NCBI RefSeq assembly: GCF_012927125.1
Contig: NZ_JABBFZ010000006.1
Location: 1 to 64,000, forward strand
Direction of reading: 5' to 3'
Source of the DNA: Paraburkholderia antibiotica
GTDB lineage: Bacteria > Pseudomonadota > Gammaproteobacteria > Burkholderiales > Burkholderiaceae
DNA: 64,000 nucleotides
The translations under genes were made by a program, and so were the position numbers. Each line of letters starts with the position of its first letter. Within the stretch, counting starts at the first letter, position 1. This document shows, piece after piece, positions 1 through 7,675 of the stretch. A model generated the notes under the pieces. That model had not been told where the DNA came from and did no database searches. It saw only the letters and a program-made list of their open reading frames with translations.

Positions 1-2
1 GG

Positions 3-119
3 GACATCAGCTATTTCCTGATGCAGCGATACAACTGGACTCGACCGCATCAATTCAATGACGGTCTAGCGCCGGCAGTCGCAGAAGAAAAACTTAACTC
101 GGTGTCCGGCGTGAGTTGA
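3..119 (+). mobile_element. IS3-family transposase, C-terminal fragment
   Basis: The open frame entering the window encodes about 38 residues, including YNWTRPHQFNDGL and AEEKLNSVSG. This is the characteristic C-terminal tail of IS3-family OrfB (DDE) transposases, where the W-x-RPH motif follows the catalytic glutamate. The frame stops at 117-119. Everything upstream, including the DDE core, lies outside the window. The right inverted repeat is not obvious: an open toxin-like frame begins directly after the stop, so the element appears to have truncated that gene. Recognition is from family knowledge of the tail. Confidence 0.72.
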
Positions 120-455
120 CCACTACAAGATGCAGATCCTCGTTCGGAAATTGCTAAAGCCAATGATTGGGATCCCAAGATCGGAACGACCCCAGACAGC
201 ACATCTCGTCACACCTGGTTTCCGAATAGCAATACGCGCATTCGTTACGAAAGCCATCCCGAGGGCTTGTGTCCTTGTGACAAAGGATTCAATTCACGAC
301 ATCATGGGCCGCATTACCATGTTGAAAAAAAACCCGATGGTGTGAGCTGGGGCCAGGCAGCCCGTCGCGGTGTGGTAACCAAATCACAGCCGGATGGTTA
401 TACGCCAGGCAGTGGTACTGGTTTTAATCCGGGCGAAAACTTTCCGGGAAGCTAG
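120..455 (+). pseudogene. 5'-truncated polymorphic toxin C-terminal domain
   Basis: The frame is open from directly after the transposase stop to TAG at 453-455, about 111 codons, with no convincing start codon or ribosome-binding site of its own. The encoded stretch has toxin-tip character: a charged WDP/HTWFP N-side, a paired cysteine (CPCDKG), and a histidine-rich core (RHHGPHYHVEK) that could be catalytic or metal-binding. A small gene of immunity-protein size starts 4 bases later. I infer an orphan RHS/CDI-type toxin tip whose N-terminal carrier was removed by the IS. The toxin family is not recognised. It could be silent or could serve as a recombination donor. Confidence 0.55.
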
Positions 456-458
456 GAA

Positions 459-788
459 ATGAAAAGTAGTGAAGTTCTTGTTGCAGATGCCCAGATTGAA
501 TCGTTCGCCTATGAAGGAGGACGTCTGACGGTGTTTATCCGAACTGATGGGGGTGCCTTCGAAGTTGTCTTCCATACGGTTCTCAGCATGAAAACCGTTT
601 CCCCGGAAGGACAGGATCTGTCGCGTTTAGCCGAAAGTACCGAGAGTATGTATCTCTCTGAGACATGTGAGGCGGCAGAGGAGCCACCAAATGGCTTCAA
701 GGAATTCAGTTTTATCTCAGCCTGGACCGACGAGCCAATATTAACGGTCGTCGCTATTGATGTTCAGGTTCCGAAAATTTCTCGTTAG
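459..788 (+). CDS. putative immunity protein for the orphan toxin tip
   Basis: This small acidic protein of 109 residues has no signal peptide or membrane segment. It starts at ATG 459 behind AGGAA and only 3 bases after the stop of the upstream toxin-like frame, the usual toxin-immunity spacing. Its sequence alternates beta-type stretches (LTVFIRTDGGAFEVVFHTV, EPILTVVAIDVQVP) with acidic loops, which suits a protein that caps a toxin active site. Family membership is not recognised, so the function is inferred from position and size. A strong hairpin terminator follows at once. Confidence 0.6.
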   Translation: MKSSEVLVADAQIESFAYEGGRLTVFIRTDGGAFEVVFHTVLSMKTVSPEGQDLSRLAESTESMYLSETCEAAEEPPNGFKEFSFISAWTDEPILTVVAIDVQVPKISR

Positions 789-789
789 A

Positions 790-817
790 ACGAAGGGCCG
801 CATATGCGGCCCTTCGT
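790..817 (+). terminator. Rho-independent terminator after first immunity gene
   Basis: The perfect palindrome ACGAAGGGCCGC / GCGGCCCTTCGT surrounds a four-base centre and begins 1 base after the immunity stop codon. It is followed by ACGTTTATT. Because it is symmetrical, it may also end the convergent symE gene at 822. Confidence 0.75.
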
Positions 818-821
818 ACGT

Positions 822-1049
822 TTATTCGGCGGTGATGGGGAGGCGGCCGTATTCGACGGTGATTCGCACGCGCTGCCCTGCTTCAAAGCCGGCGTGCTCG
901 ATCCATCGTCCGGAGAGCTTCATCCAGGGATAAAGAGGCGGGTCGTTGAGATAGCCTTGGGGTTGCCACTGGCGATAGCGCCATGACTGCTGGATGGTCA
1001 CGAACCGTTCCGTGACGGGTAGGCGTGCTTTAAGATTGGCGTCAGCCAT
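822..1049 (-). CDS. symE: SymE family type I toxin-antitoxin protein
   Basis: A 75-residue protein. The C-terminal half (YPWMKLSGRWIEHAGF then GQRVRITVEYGRLPIT) matches the SymE pattern: a short AbrB/MazE-like fold with P-x-hydrophobic-x-L-x-G-x-W-L-x-x-AGF followed by G-x-x-V-x-V. E. coli SymE is an SOS-induced RNA-associated toxin repressed by an antisense RNA. The start is ATG 1049-1047 with GGGAG eight bases upstream. It lies antisense between two toxin modules, a common setting for SymE genes in Burkholderia RHS regions. A cis-antisense RNA equivalent to SymR would lie near 1020-1090, but I cannot identify it by eye. Confidence 0.75.
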   Translation of the reverse strand: MADANLKARLPVTERFVTIQQSWRYRQWQPQGYLNDPPLYPWMKLSGRWIEHAGFEAGQRVRITVEYGRLPITAE

Positions 1050-1088
1050 AGTCAACTCCCTGTCTGAGTTGGTGGTGGTCAGCGGGTC

Positions 1089-2393
1089 GTGAGTGTTGGT
1101 AGCACTCACGACCCGCGCTTCGTTTACGTCTGTCGTTTCCCTCTCTGTTCGCTGCGTGAGCCGGACGGCACGACGTGGCTGTACGGGTACGACGCAGCGA
1201 ACCGGCTGATCGAAGCGAAGCGCTATGCGAAGCCGCCGGAGGCAGATGAGCTGGCGCGTAGGGAACCGGTGGCGGGTGGTGGTATGCGGCTCGTCGATGG
1301 GAGTGTGCGGCCGCTGCTGGAAGTGAGTTTTGCGTACGATGCGTTCGGCCGACGCACGAAGAAGAAGGTGACGCGACCGGATGGCGGGATCGAGCGCACG
1401 TTCTTCACGTGGGACGGCGATGTGCTGCTGATGGAGGAGCGCTTCGGGCTGCCGGTGAAGCACGAGCATGTGTATCGCGGGCTGGAGTTCCGCAGGGCGC
1501 AGATCGTGCGGGAGGAGCCGGAGGATGTGTATTCGCTGCCGGTCGCGCAGCGCATGCATACGCTTGAGCGGCATCACGAGTGGCAGGCGGCGTCGCTTTA
1601 TCTGCACGAGCCGGGATCGTTCGTGCCGCTTGCGCGGCTTGACGAGAAGCTGGTGGAACCGGCGTTCCTCGCCACGGGCACGGACGGGCGCTTTGTGCAG
1701 GTGCCGGCAAAGACGCGGCATGCGACGTACTTCTACCAGAATGATCACCTGGGCACGCCGCAGGAGATGGTGGACGAGTCGGGCAAGGTGGTGTGGCTTG
1801 CGCGGTACAAGGCGTGGGGTGAGGTAAAGCGTGCGCCGTATGGCAAGGCCGATGCGGTTGGCGCGGATAACCGGATCCGGTTCCAGGGGCAGTATCATGA
1901 CGAGGAGACGGAGCTCGCCTATAACCTGCATCGGTATTACGATGTGCAGTCGGGGCGCTACATCAGCAAAGATCCGATCGGGCTGGCCGGTGGGATCAAC
2001 GTCTATCGGTACGCGCCGAATCCGGTTGAGTGGGTCGATCCGTTCGGATTGTCAAAATCGCCAGTCGGTGCTGGAAGGAAACAAGCGTCTTCAAAGGCGA
2101 ACCAGAACGCTAAATGCCCATGCAGAAACAAGTGGGAAGTGAATCGTTTCGACAGGATATGTTCAGGCAACGTGCCTGGCGTGGGCTATGCCAAGTATGT
2201 GCGAGATCCGGGCACAGGCATGTGGTGGTCTGAAGATCAAACAGGACACGGGAACAGTGCCTGGAAGGTGTACGACAAGAATGGTGCATGGGTGGCAGAC
2301 GCCGACGTCTATGGCGATTACATGAATAAGCACAAGAGCGATACTGGCAAGGGCATTGACTTTGACTCGTTGAAGTGCAAGGACGCGCAATGA
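1089..2393 (+). CDS. RHS-repeat protein, C-terminal fragment with toxin tip
   Basis: About 434 codons from a GTG; recognisable RHS sequence starts only near residue 22 (DGTTWLYGYDAANRL), so the N-terminal carrier and most YD repeats are missing. Residues 22-320 carry YD-repeat sequence (YDAFGRRTKKK, YFYQNDHLGTPQEM) and end in the RHS core-associated signature DPIGL...NVYRYAPNP...DPFGL near residue 317. Beyond this, residues 322-434 form a variable toxin tip with WWSEDQTGHGNSAWKVY and ADADVYG...KHKSDTGKG. I associate that pattern with a polymorphic-toxin family in RHS and CDI tips, but the activity is not established. It lacks the shell-closing N-terminus, so it is probably an orphan cassette rather than a secreted effector. 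The immunity gene overlaps its stop. Confidence 0.8.
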   Translation: MSVGSTHDPRFVYVCRFPLCSLREPDGTTWLYGYDAANRLIEAKRYAKPPEADELARREPVAGGGMRLVDGSVRPLLEVSFAYDAFGRRTKKKVTRPDGGIERTFFTWDGDVLLMEERFGLPVKHEHVYRGLEFRRAQIVREEPEDVYSLPVAQRMHTLERHHEWQAASLYLHEPGSFVPLARLDEKLVEPAFLATGTDGRFVQVPAKTRHATYFYQNDHLGTPQEMVDESGKVVWLARYKAWGEVKRAPYGKADAVGADNRIRFQGQYHDEETELAYNLHRYYDVQSGRYISKDPIGLAGGINVYRYAPNPVEWVDPFGLSKSPVGAGRKQASSKANQNAKCPCRNKWEVNRFDRICSGNVPGVGYAKYVRDPGTGMWWSEDQTGHGNSAWKVYDKNGAWVADADVYGDYMNKHKSDTGKGIDFDSLKCKDAQ

Positions 2394-2785
2394 TTCACTC
2401 TGCCGAGGAATTCATAGCTCTGCGAGATAGTTCTCTCAAGGATGAATATGATCGCGCTGCAACTGACGAGGCTCCTGTTTCAGTGTGGAAAGACGTCATC
2501 GACAGATTTCCGGAATATAGGAAATGGGTCGCTCATAACAAGACCGTCCCACTGGAGATCTTGACGTTGCTTTGTCAATTTGAACCTGATGTTCGCCGCT
2601 TCATTGCTGTGAAGAGAAAATTGTCTGATGAGTTGTTTGAGCTTCTATCAAAGGATCTCGACGCAGTTGTTCGACAAGGCATTGCCTCAAATAAAAAGAC
2701 TCCTGTTTCGATAATCAGGAGGCTTGTGCAGGATGAGGATCAGGATGTTTCTAGAGTTGCCAAATACAACCTTGAGAACCGATAG
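2390..2785 (+). CDS. putative immunity protein, HEAT-like helical repeats
   Basis: A protein of 131 residues from the ATG that overlaps the RHS stop (ATGA), which implies translational coupling to the toxin tip. It reads as short helical pairs: FPEYRKWVAHNKTVPLEIL, FEPDVRRFIAVKRKLSDELF, LDAVVRQGIASNKKTPVSII, DQDVSRVAKYNLE. Each has the asparagine/lysine-proline turn typical of leucine-rich-variant/HEAT-like repeats found in several immunity proteins. No signal peptide. The assignment as cognate immunity protein is inferred from coupling and fold-like features. Base composition is visibly more AT-rich than the surroundings, as usual for exchanged toxin modules. Confidence 0.65.
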   Translation: MIHSAEEFIALRDSSLKDEYDRAATDEAPVSVWKDVIDRFPEYRKWVAHNKTVPLEILTLLCQFEPDVRRFIAVKRKLSDELFELLSKDLDAVVRQGIASNKKTPVSIIRRLVQDEDQDVSRVAKYNLENR

Positions 2786-2790
2786 ATGTT

Positions 2791-2822
2791 GAACCAGGGG
2801 CCGTAAATGCGGCCCCTGGTTC
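2791..2822 (+). terminator. Rho-independent terminator after second immunity gene
   Basis: A 13-bp perfect stem GAACCAGGGGCCG / CGGCCCCTGGTTC with loop TAAATG, 6 bases after the immunity stop and followed by TTCTATCT. The stem core GGGCCG/CGGCCC is shared with the hairpin at 790-817. Confidence 0.78.
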
Positions 2823-2835
2823 TTCTATCTGGAGG

Positions 2836-3150
2836 TCATGCCCGGTCGCGCCTGGTTATCTGCACCTGAGCGCGCCATACCTTGCGCAGTTCGTCATTGT
2901 CGGCCTTGCGCGCGATGGCCAACGCTTCGCGCTCGCGCGCTTTGACGGCATCATCGTATTCAGGGGTAACGGTAAGGCTTTGCCGGATGTAGTCAACCGA
3001 GACATTGACGCGCTGTCCGGTGCTGAAGAGATGGCCTGCGCCTAACCACCTGTCGATGTGTTCCCAAGGCATGAAAGGCTGCTGGGGGCGCGGAGTGTAT
3101 CCAGTGAATAGCCATCGGGCGTATCGCTCAGCGTGACGGTCATGCTGCCG
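2836..3150 (-). pseudogene. degenerate SymE-like gene
   Basis: The minus-strand frame ending at 2836 encodes RYARWLFTGYTPRPQQPF, then DRWLGAGHLFSTGQRVNVSV. It lines up with the intact SymE at 822-1049 at the R-Y-x2-W, G-Y, P-W, RW, AG-F/H and GQRV positions, followed by a further 40 charged residues. The only ATG inside the homologous stretch lies in its middle (3072), and there is no plausible start with a ribosome-binding site near 3130-3150. I take it as a decayed or diverged SymE-family gene. Its place behind a toxin-immunity-terminator block repeats the arrangement of the first symE. Confidence 0.5.
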
Positions 3151-3156
3151 GAATAG

Positions 3157-3420
3157 CAGGCGTCGCGCTTCGCGCGGGAGCGTGCGGAGGACGCCGCATG
3201 GCTGCGGGCGAATCCTGGCGAAAAATATCCGCCGCTGCGTTACAACAGGCGGGGCGTGGAGGACAGGCGCAAGCTGGACGCATGGGAGGCGTCGTTGCCG
3301 AAGTGTATCGGCAACGTGCTGAAGGAGCTGAACCGCACGCCTTATGCACACGAAGCGCGTGGCAACCTCGTGCTTGCCTCTGTCGCATCGACCCTCGCGG
3401 GGGGCTTAACCCCAGCTTAA
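3157..3420 (+). pseudogene. C-terminal remnant of an unrecognised gene
   Basis: The plus frame read from 3142 has ATG CTG CCG GAA followed by an in-frame TAG at 3154-3156. It then stays open to TAA 3418-3420 and encodes RFAREQAEDAAWLRANPGEK-like charged sequence ending NRTPYAHEARGN and a small hydrophobic tail. Codon use looks coding, but no start or ribosome-binding site is visible, and it overlaps the antisense SymE-like frame at its 5' end. I read it as the 3' end of a gene destroyed by rearrangement in the toxin region. No family is recognised. Confidence 0.3.
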
Positions 3421-3532
3421 TAGCGCTTGCGGATCGCCAAATTGTGAGTACGGAAAGGGCGTGGCACGCTACGTAAGTCGAGCGTCGCGAATGAGCGCAG
3501 CGCTCCTGTCACTGGCGAGAGACCCGAAAGAC

Positions 3533-4210
3533 ATGATCGACAAGATTTGCAGCACGGCATTGGATGCCGTTCGCGATGTACCGGACGGCGCGACTATCGC
3601 AGTGGGTGGTTTCGGTGGCGCTGGCATGCCCGACGAGCTGATCGATGCACTGATCGAGCAAGGGGCGAAGGATCTCGTCGTGGTCAGCAACAACGCAGGC
3701 AATGGCGATTCCGGATTGGCCGCGTTGCTGAAAGCGCGCCGTGTGCGTCGCCTGCTGTGCTCGTTTCCCCGGCAGAAAGACGCGTATGTGTTCGAGGAGT
3801 TGTACCGGGCCGCGCGCATCGAACTGGAGGTCGTGCCGCAAGGCAATCTGGCCGAGCGCTTGCGTGCCGCCGGTTGCGGCATCGGTGCGTTTTATACGCC
3901 GACCGGCTTCGGCACGATGCTCGCGGAAAACAAGGAGACGCGCCGCATCAACGAACGCGACTTCGTTCTCGAATATCCGATTCATGTCGACTTTGCGCTG
4001 ATCAATGGCAAGACCGCCGACCGCTGGGGCAACCTGATCTACAACAAGACCGCGCGCAACTTCGCACCGGTGATGGCGATGGCGGCCCGTACCACGATCG
4101 CCGCGGTGGAAGCGGTGTGCGGACTCGGTGAACTGGACCCCGAAACGATCGTTACGCCGGGCATTTTTGTCAACCGCGTGGTCGTCCGTGGCGGCAGCCG
4201 GACACATTGA
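3533..4210 (+). CDS. pcaI: 3-oxoadipate CoA-transferase, subunit A (PcaI/MmlF type)
   Basis: A 225-residue subunit of a family I CoA-transferase that moves CoA from succinyl-CoA to 3-oxoadipate or, in this context, probably 4-methyl-3-oxoadipate. Visible are the N-terminal glycine-rich motif AVGGFGGAGMPDELIDAL, NNAGNGDSGLAALL, and the GxFYTPTGFGT segment with YPIHVDFALINGKTADRWGN typical of PcaI/ScoA. The ATG at 3533 fits the family N-terminus (MIDKICSTA), so the 24 in-frame codons upstream are not used. Subunit B follows after 23 bases, and the rest of the operon points to methylated-aromatic catabolism. Confidence 0.88.
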   Translation: MIDKICSTALDAVRDVPDGATIAVGGFGGAGMPDELIDALIEQGAKDLVVVSNNAGNGDSGLAALLKARRVRRLLCSFPRQKDAYVFEELYRAARIELEVVPQGNLAERLRAAGCGIGAFYTPTGFGTMLAENKETRRINERDFVLEYPIHVDFALINGKTADRWGNLIYNKTARNFAPVMAMAARTTIAAVEAVCGLGELDPETIVTPGIFVNRVVVRGGSRTH

Positions 4211-4233
4211 ACGCAGCGAGGACGGAGAACGAA

Positions 4234-4896
4234 ATGAATCAGCAAGCGCGAAATCTATTGGCGGCTCGCGTCGCGCGCGACATTCCCGACGGCGCTTACG
4301 TGAATCTCGGCATTGGCTTGCCGACTCTCGTGGCTAATCATCTCGGCAGCGACAAGGAAGTGATCCTGCACAGCGAGAACGGCGTACTGGGTCAGTGGAG
4401 CGCGGCGGCGCCAGGGCAGGAAGATTGGGATCTGATCAATGCCGGCAAGGAAGCGATCACGCTCGGCGCCGGTGCCGCGTTCTTTCACCACGCGGACTCG
4501 TTCGGAATGATGCGTGGAGGCCATCTCGACATTTGTGTGCTGGGCGCGTTTCAGGTCTCAGCAAAAGGCGATCTCGCGAACTGGCACACCGGTGAAGAGG
4601 ACTCGATTCCGGCTGTCGGTGGCGCAATGGATCTGGCGATCGGCGCCAAGCGCGTGTTCGTAATGATGGACCACCTCACCAAAGACGGAAAAAGCAAACT
4701 GCTGCCGCGCTGCACGTATCCGTTGACGGGTCTCGGTTGCGTGAGCCGCGTTTATACCGATCTCGCGACGCTCGAGATACGTGAGGACGGCGTATTCGTG
4801 CTTGAAATCGTCGACGGAAACACGCCGTCGACGTTGCAGGAAGCGACAGGCGTCGCGCTGGATTTTTCGTTGTTGGAGGCATCGCAGCCGGCATAG
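4234..4896 (+). CDS. pcaJ: 3-oxoadipate CoA-transferase, subunit B (PcaJ/MmlG type)
   Basis: A 220-residue partner of the upstream subunit. It contains the catalytic-glutamate motif of the family, HSENGVLGQW (Glu near residue 51), plus YVNLGIGLPTLVANH and GGAMDLAIGAKRVFVMMDHLTKDGKSK, all standard for PcaJ/ScoB. Start ATG 4234 with GGAG upstream. The two subunits form an alpha-beta complex that activates the 3-oxoadipate-level intermediate for thiolytic cleavage. No thiolase is present in this window, so that step must be encoded elsewhere. Confidence 0.88.
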   Translation: MNQQARNLLAARVARDIPDGAYVNLGIGLPTLVANHLGSDKEVILHSENGVLGQWSAAAPGQEDWDLINAGKEAITLGAGAAFFHHADSFGMMRGGHLDICVLGAFQVSAKGDLANWHTGEEDSIPAVGGAMDLAIGAKRVFVMMDHLTKDGKSKLLPRCTYPLTGLGCVSRVYTDLATLEIREDGVFVLEIVDGNTPSTLQEATGVALDFSLLEASQPA

Positions 4897-4951
4897 GGGC
4901 GAGCTTTATCGCGTAAGACAAAAAATAAAACGAACTCACTGGAGACAGACA

Positions 4952-6238
4952 ATGTTTGAATGGTACAGACACGGGTCGCCGCAGCAGAAGAGAACATTCT
5001 GGGCGTGCTACTCGGGATGGGCACTCGACTCGTTCGACATGCAGATGTTCAGCTTTCTCTTGCCCGCGCTGATGGCGACATGGGCGTTGAGCAAAGGGCA
5101 GATTGGACTCATCGGCACGGTGGCGCTGGTGGTCACGGCGATCGGCGGATGGATCGCGGGCATCATGAGCGATCGTTACGGACGGGTTCGAGTGCTGATC
5201 TTCACGATCGTCTGGTTCACGTTCTTCGGCGTGATGGCCGGTTTTGCTCAGTCATACGAACAGTTGCTGGTCGCCCGCACGTTGCAGGGACTCGGATTCG
5301 GCGGCGAATGGGCGGTCGGTGCTGCGTTGATGGCCGAAGCCTCCACGCCGCGATATCGCAGCAAGGCGATGGGCTTCGTGCAATCCGGATTCGCGCTGGG
5401 TTGGGCGCTTGCGGTTCTGGTTGCCACGTTTCTGCTCACGCATTTGCCGAAGGAGCTCGCCTGGCGCGTCGCTTTCTGGAGCGGCATCATTCCGGCAAGC
5501 GTCGTGCTGCTCATTCGCCGCAACGTCAAGGAACCGGCGCTGTTCGAGCAAGCGCGGCATACCAAAGCGCCGCGCGCGTCGCTGTCGTCGGCATTCAATC
5601 CGCAGTACCTGCGATCGACCATTCTCGCCAGTTTGCTGGTGATCGGGCTGCAGGCTGGCTGCTACGCGATCCTCGTGTGGTTGCCTTCGCTGCTGGCTGA
5701 GCGCCATGTTGCGCCGGGCTCGCTCATCACCACCATTCTGATCATGGCGTTGGGGTCCTTTTGCGGATTTGCGGTGTCGGCCTATCTCGCGGACAAGGTC
5801 GGGCGGCGTCCCACGTTGATCGCACTATCGCTGGGTAGCTGGATCGTGACGGTTTGCTATATGTTCGTCGCGCTCAGTCCGGTGTTGGCCAACGTCATGG
5901 GTTTCTGGGTCGGCTTCCTGTCTATCGGCATGTTTGCCGCCCTTGGCCCTTTCCTGAGCGAACTGTTCCCGACCAACGTCCGAACCACCTGCATGGGCTT
6001 CGCGTACAACGTGGGCAAATCCGTCGGCGCGAGCGCGGTGGCGGGTGTTGGCATGCTGTCGGCGCGCACCGGTCTGGCGACGGCAATCGGCCTGTTCTGT
6101 CTCGGTTCCTATGCGATCTCGGTGTTTGCGATCCTGATGCTGCCGGAGACGCGAGGTGTGAAACTCGACGAAGTGGATGCAAGTTTGAACGGTGCTGGCG
6201 TTGCGCCGCGAACGGGCGCCGTGGCTGCTCAGCAATGA
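4952..6238 (+). CDS. mmlH: MFS permease, probably (methyl)muconolactone uptake (MmlH type)
   Basis: A 428-residue, 12-helix major facilitator transporter. It has the loop 2-3 signature [12 protein letters not shown], a D-x-x-D-type start ([13 protein letters not shown]), [15 protein letters not shown], and a second-half repeat [11 protein letters not shown]. The start is ATG 4952 after GGAGACAG; a longer in-frame extension overlaps the CoA-transferase gene and is rejected. It sits between the CoA-transferase genes and the methylisomerase, the place of MmlH in the Pseudomonas reinekei mml cluster, so lactone uptake is the best guess. The substrate is inferred from context only. Confidence 0.75.
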   Translation: MFEWYRHGSPQQKRTFWACYSGWALDSFDMQMFSFLLPALMATWALSKGQIGLIGTVALVVTAIGGWIAGIMSDRYGRVRVLIFTIVWFTFFGVMAGFAQSYEQLLVARTLQGLGFGGEWAVGAALMAEASTPRYRSKAMGFVQSGFALGWALAVLVATFLLTHLPKELAWRVAFWSGIIPASVVLLIRRNVKEPALFEQARHTKAPRASLSSAFNPQYLRSTILASLLVIGLQAGCYAILVWLPSLLAERHVAPGSLITTILIMALGSFCGFAVSAYLADKVGRRPTLIALSLGSWIVTVCYMFVALSPVLANVMGFWVGFLSIGMFAALGPFLSELFPTNVRTTCMGFAYNVGKSVGASAVAGVGMLSARTGLATAIGLFCLGSYAISVFAILMLPETRGVKLDEVDASLNGAGVAPRTGAVAAQQ

Positions 6239-6296
6239 CTCGCTCGGGCTAGTCGCACTGCCCGACACCTATCAGTCTTTTGAAAAGGGAAAAGAA

Positions 6297-6635
6297 ATGA
6301 TTCGAATGCTTTATCTCCTCGTCAAACCCGAAGGCATGTCGGACGAACAATTCAAACGCGAGTGCGTGCGGCATGACGAGATGTCTCATGGCATACCGGG
6401 GCTGCTGAAATACGAGGTGCGGCTCGTCGCCGAACAGCCGACCGATACGCATGTGCCGTTTTTCGACATCGGTCACGTCGATGCGATCGGCGAATGCTGG
6501 TTCGAGAACGAGGAAGCCTATCAGCGATATCTCGACTCGGATATTCGCAAGACGTGGTTCGAGCACGGCAAGACCTTTATCGGCAAGCTCAAGCCGTTTC
6601 GCACCGAAGCGGTCTCGTCGCGGCACGGCGAGTAG
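6297..6635 (+). CDS. mmlI: 4-methylmuconolactone methylisomerase (EthD/ferredoxin-like fold)
   Basis: A 112-residue EthD-type protein whose sequence ([64 protein letters not shown]) closely resembles MmlI as I remember it. That enzyme moves the methyl-bearing lactone from 4-methyl- to 3-methylmuconolactone. His26, Tyr39, His52 and Cys67 are all present at the family numbering. The lactone ring isomerase (7560) and CoA-transferase genes in the same operon support the assignment. ATG 6297 is preceded by AAAAGGGAAAAG. A 35-codon upstream extension overlapping the permease gene is not used. Confidence 0.85.
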   Translation: MIRMLYLLVKPEGMSDEQFKRECVRHDEMSHGIPGLLKYEVRLVAEQPTDTHVPFFDIGHVDAIGECWFENEEAYQRYLDSDIRKTWFEHGKTFIGKLKPFRTEAVSSRHGE

Positions 6636-6652
6636 TTCGCGGATACACGCTC

Positions 6653-7675
6653 ATGCGCGAACCATGCGATCGCCCGTTTGCGTCGTCGGGATATGACGAC
6701 CTGACGATCCTGCTGCCGGTGACGAGTATCGGCGAGCGCTCTTATCGGAGCTGCTTCGTGCATCCCGAGTACCGCTCGATATTCGGCGCGGGGCTGATGG
6801 CCGGTCAGGGTGTCTGGGCCGCGGCGCAGTCGATCGAAAAACGCTGTGTACACGCGCTGAAACTGAGCATTTCAGACGAGCCTCGTCTGGACGAAGAACT
6901 GGAGTACGCGGTCGAATTCGCCAGCGCAAACGCTGGAGCGTTGTGTCGCGACGTCTATGCGGTGCAAGGGCTGGATATGCTGGGGCATATGCAGGTGCAT
7001 TTTGCGGGGGCCGAATCGTTTGTGACGACGTCACGGCCAACATGCTTGGACGACGCATTGGACGGCGAAGTCGCGTTGGAGTCGGAGTCGATGTCGATGG
7101 AAGCAACACGGCAGGTGGAAAGCTGCATGCCGTTCGCCGAAATTCGTCCTTGGGTCGTGACGCCATCGCGTGCATTGGCAGCTGGCGGCGTCCGGCTGCG
7201 AGTCTGGTGCCGGCTTCGGCAGCCGTTGCCGACCAGGGGGGTGTGGGCCCCAGCTGCATTGACGTATATCGCTGCGAGTCACGCATCGGCTGCACTTGAT
7301 ATATGTCGAGTACCTGGCTGTGTCGAAGACATCGAGCCTCGCTCATACGAGTTCTCGATGCGGTTTCACCGTGGCGTATTCGATGTCAACGACTGGCTGT
7401 TACTAGACAGCGCGATTACGTATTCGACCGCTCACGTTTATTCCGTTGATACGCACATCCTGTCGCATACCGGCGATCTGCTTGCAACGAGCACACGGAA
7501 GACTTGCCCGCTCGTAACGAACGTGGGTGAATTTCAGATCGATTCAATAGGAGACGAACATGCTGTATTGCGTGGAAATGCAAGTCAACATTCCGGCCTC
7601 GCTCGATGCGAGCCGCGTCGAGGAAATCAAGGCGGCGGAGAAGGCGAAAGCCATCGAGATACAGAAATCGGGTAA
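6653..7675 (+). CDS. TesB-like acyl-CoA thioesterase (double hotdog)
   Basis: About 340 residues arranged as two weak hotdog domains. Residues 20-125 resemble the TesB N-domain (CFVHPEYRSIFGAGLMAGQG, then HALKLSISD, then YAVQGLDMLGHMQVHF); residues 180-285 resemble its C-domain (SYEFSMRFHRGVFDVNDWLLL, then SHTGDLLATSTRK). It would hydrolyse an acyl-CoA; the substrate is unknown but the operon suggests a methyl-branched 3-oxoadipyl-type or related thioester. The start is ATG 6653, 17 bases after the mmlI stop. The reading frame runs 116 bases into the next gene, beyond the end of recognisable homology, so either the 3' end has drifted or a frameshift removed the original stop near 7530. Confidence 0.55.
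   Translation: MREPCDRPFASSGYDDLTILLPVTSIGERSYRSCFVHPEYRSIFGAGLMAGQGVWAAAQSIEKRCVHALKLSISDEPRLDEELEYAVEFASANAGALCRDVYAVQGLDMLGHMQVHFAGAESFVTTSRPTCLDDALDGEVALESESMSMEATRQVESCMPFAEIRPWVVTPSRALAAGGVRLRVWCRLRQPLPTRGVWAPAALTYIAASHASAALDICRVPGCVEDIEPRSYEFSMRFHRGVFDVNDWLLLDSAITYSTAHVYSVDTHILSHTGDLLATSTRKTCPLVTNVGEFQIDSIGDEHAVLRGNASQHSGLARCEPRRGNQGGGEGESHRDTEIG

Noticed and set aside
130..345. 71-codon plus frame overlapping the orphan toxin tip
   Set aside because: Out of frame with the open toxin frame, which carries the CPCDKG and RHHGPHYHVEK motifs and is followed by the immunity gene.
822..1931. 369-codon minus-strand frame antisense to the RHS fragment
   Set aside because: Only its last 75 codons (the SymE gene, start at 1049) look like protein; the rest is an Arg/Leu/His-rich shadow of the RHS frame.
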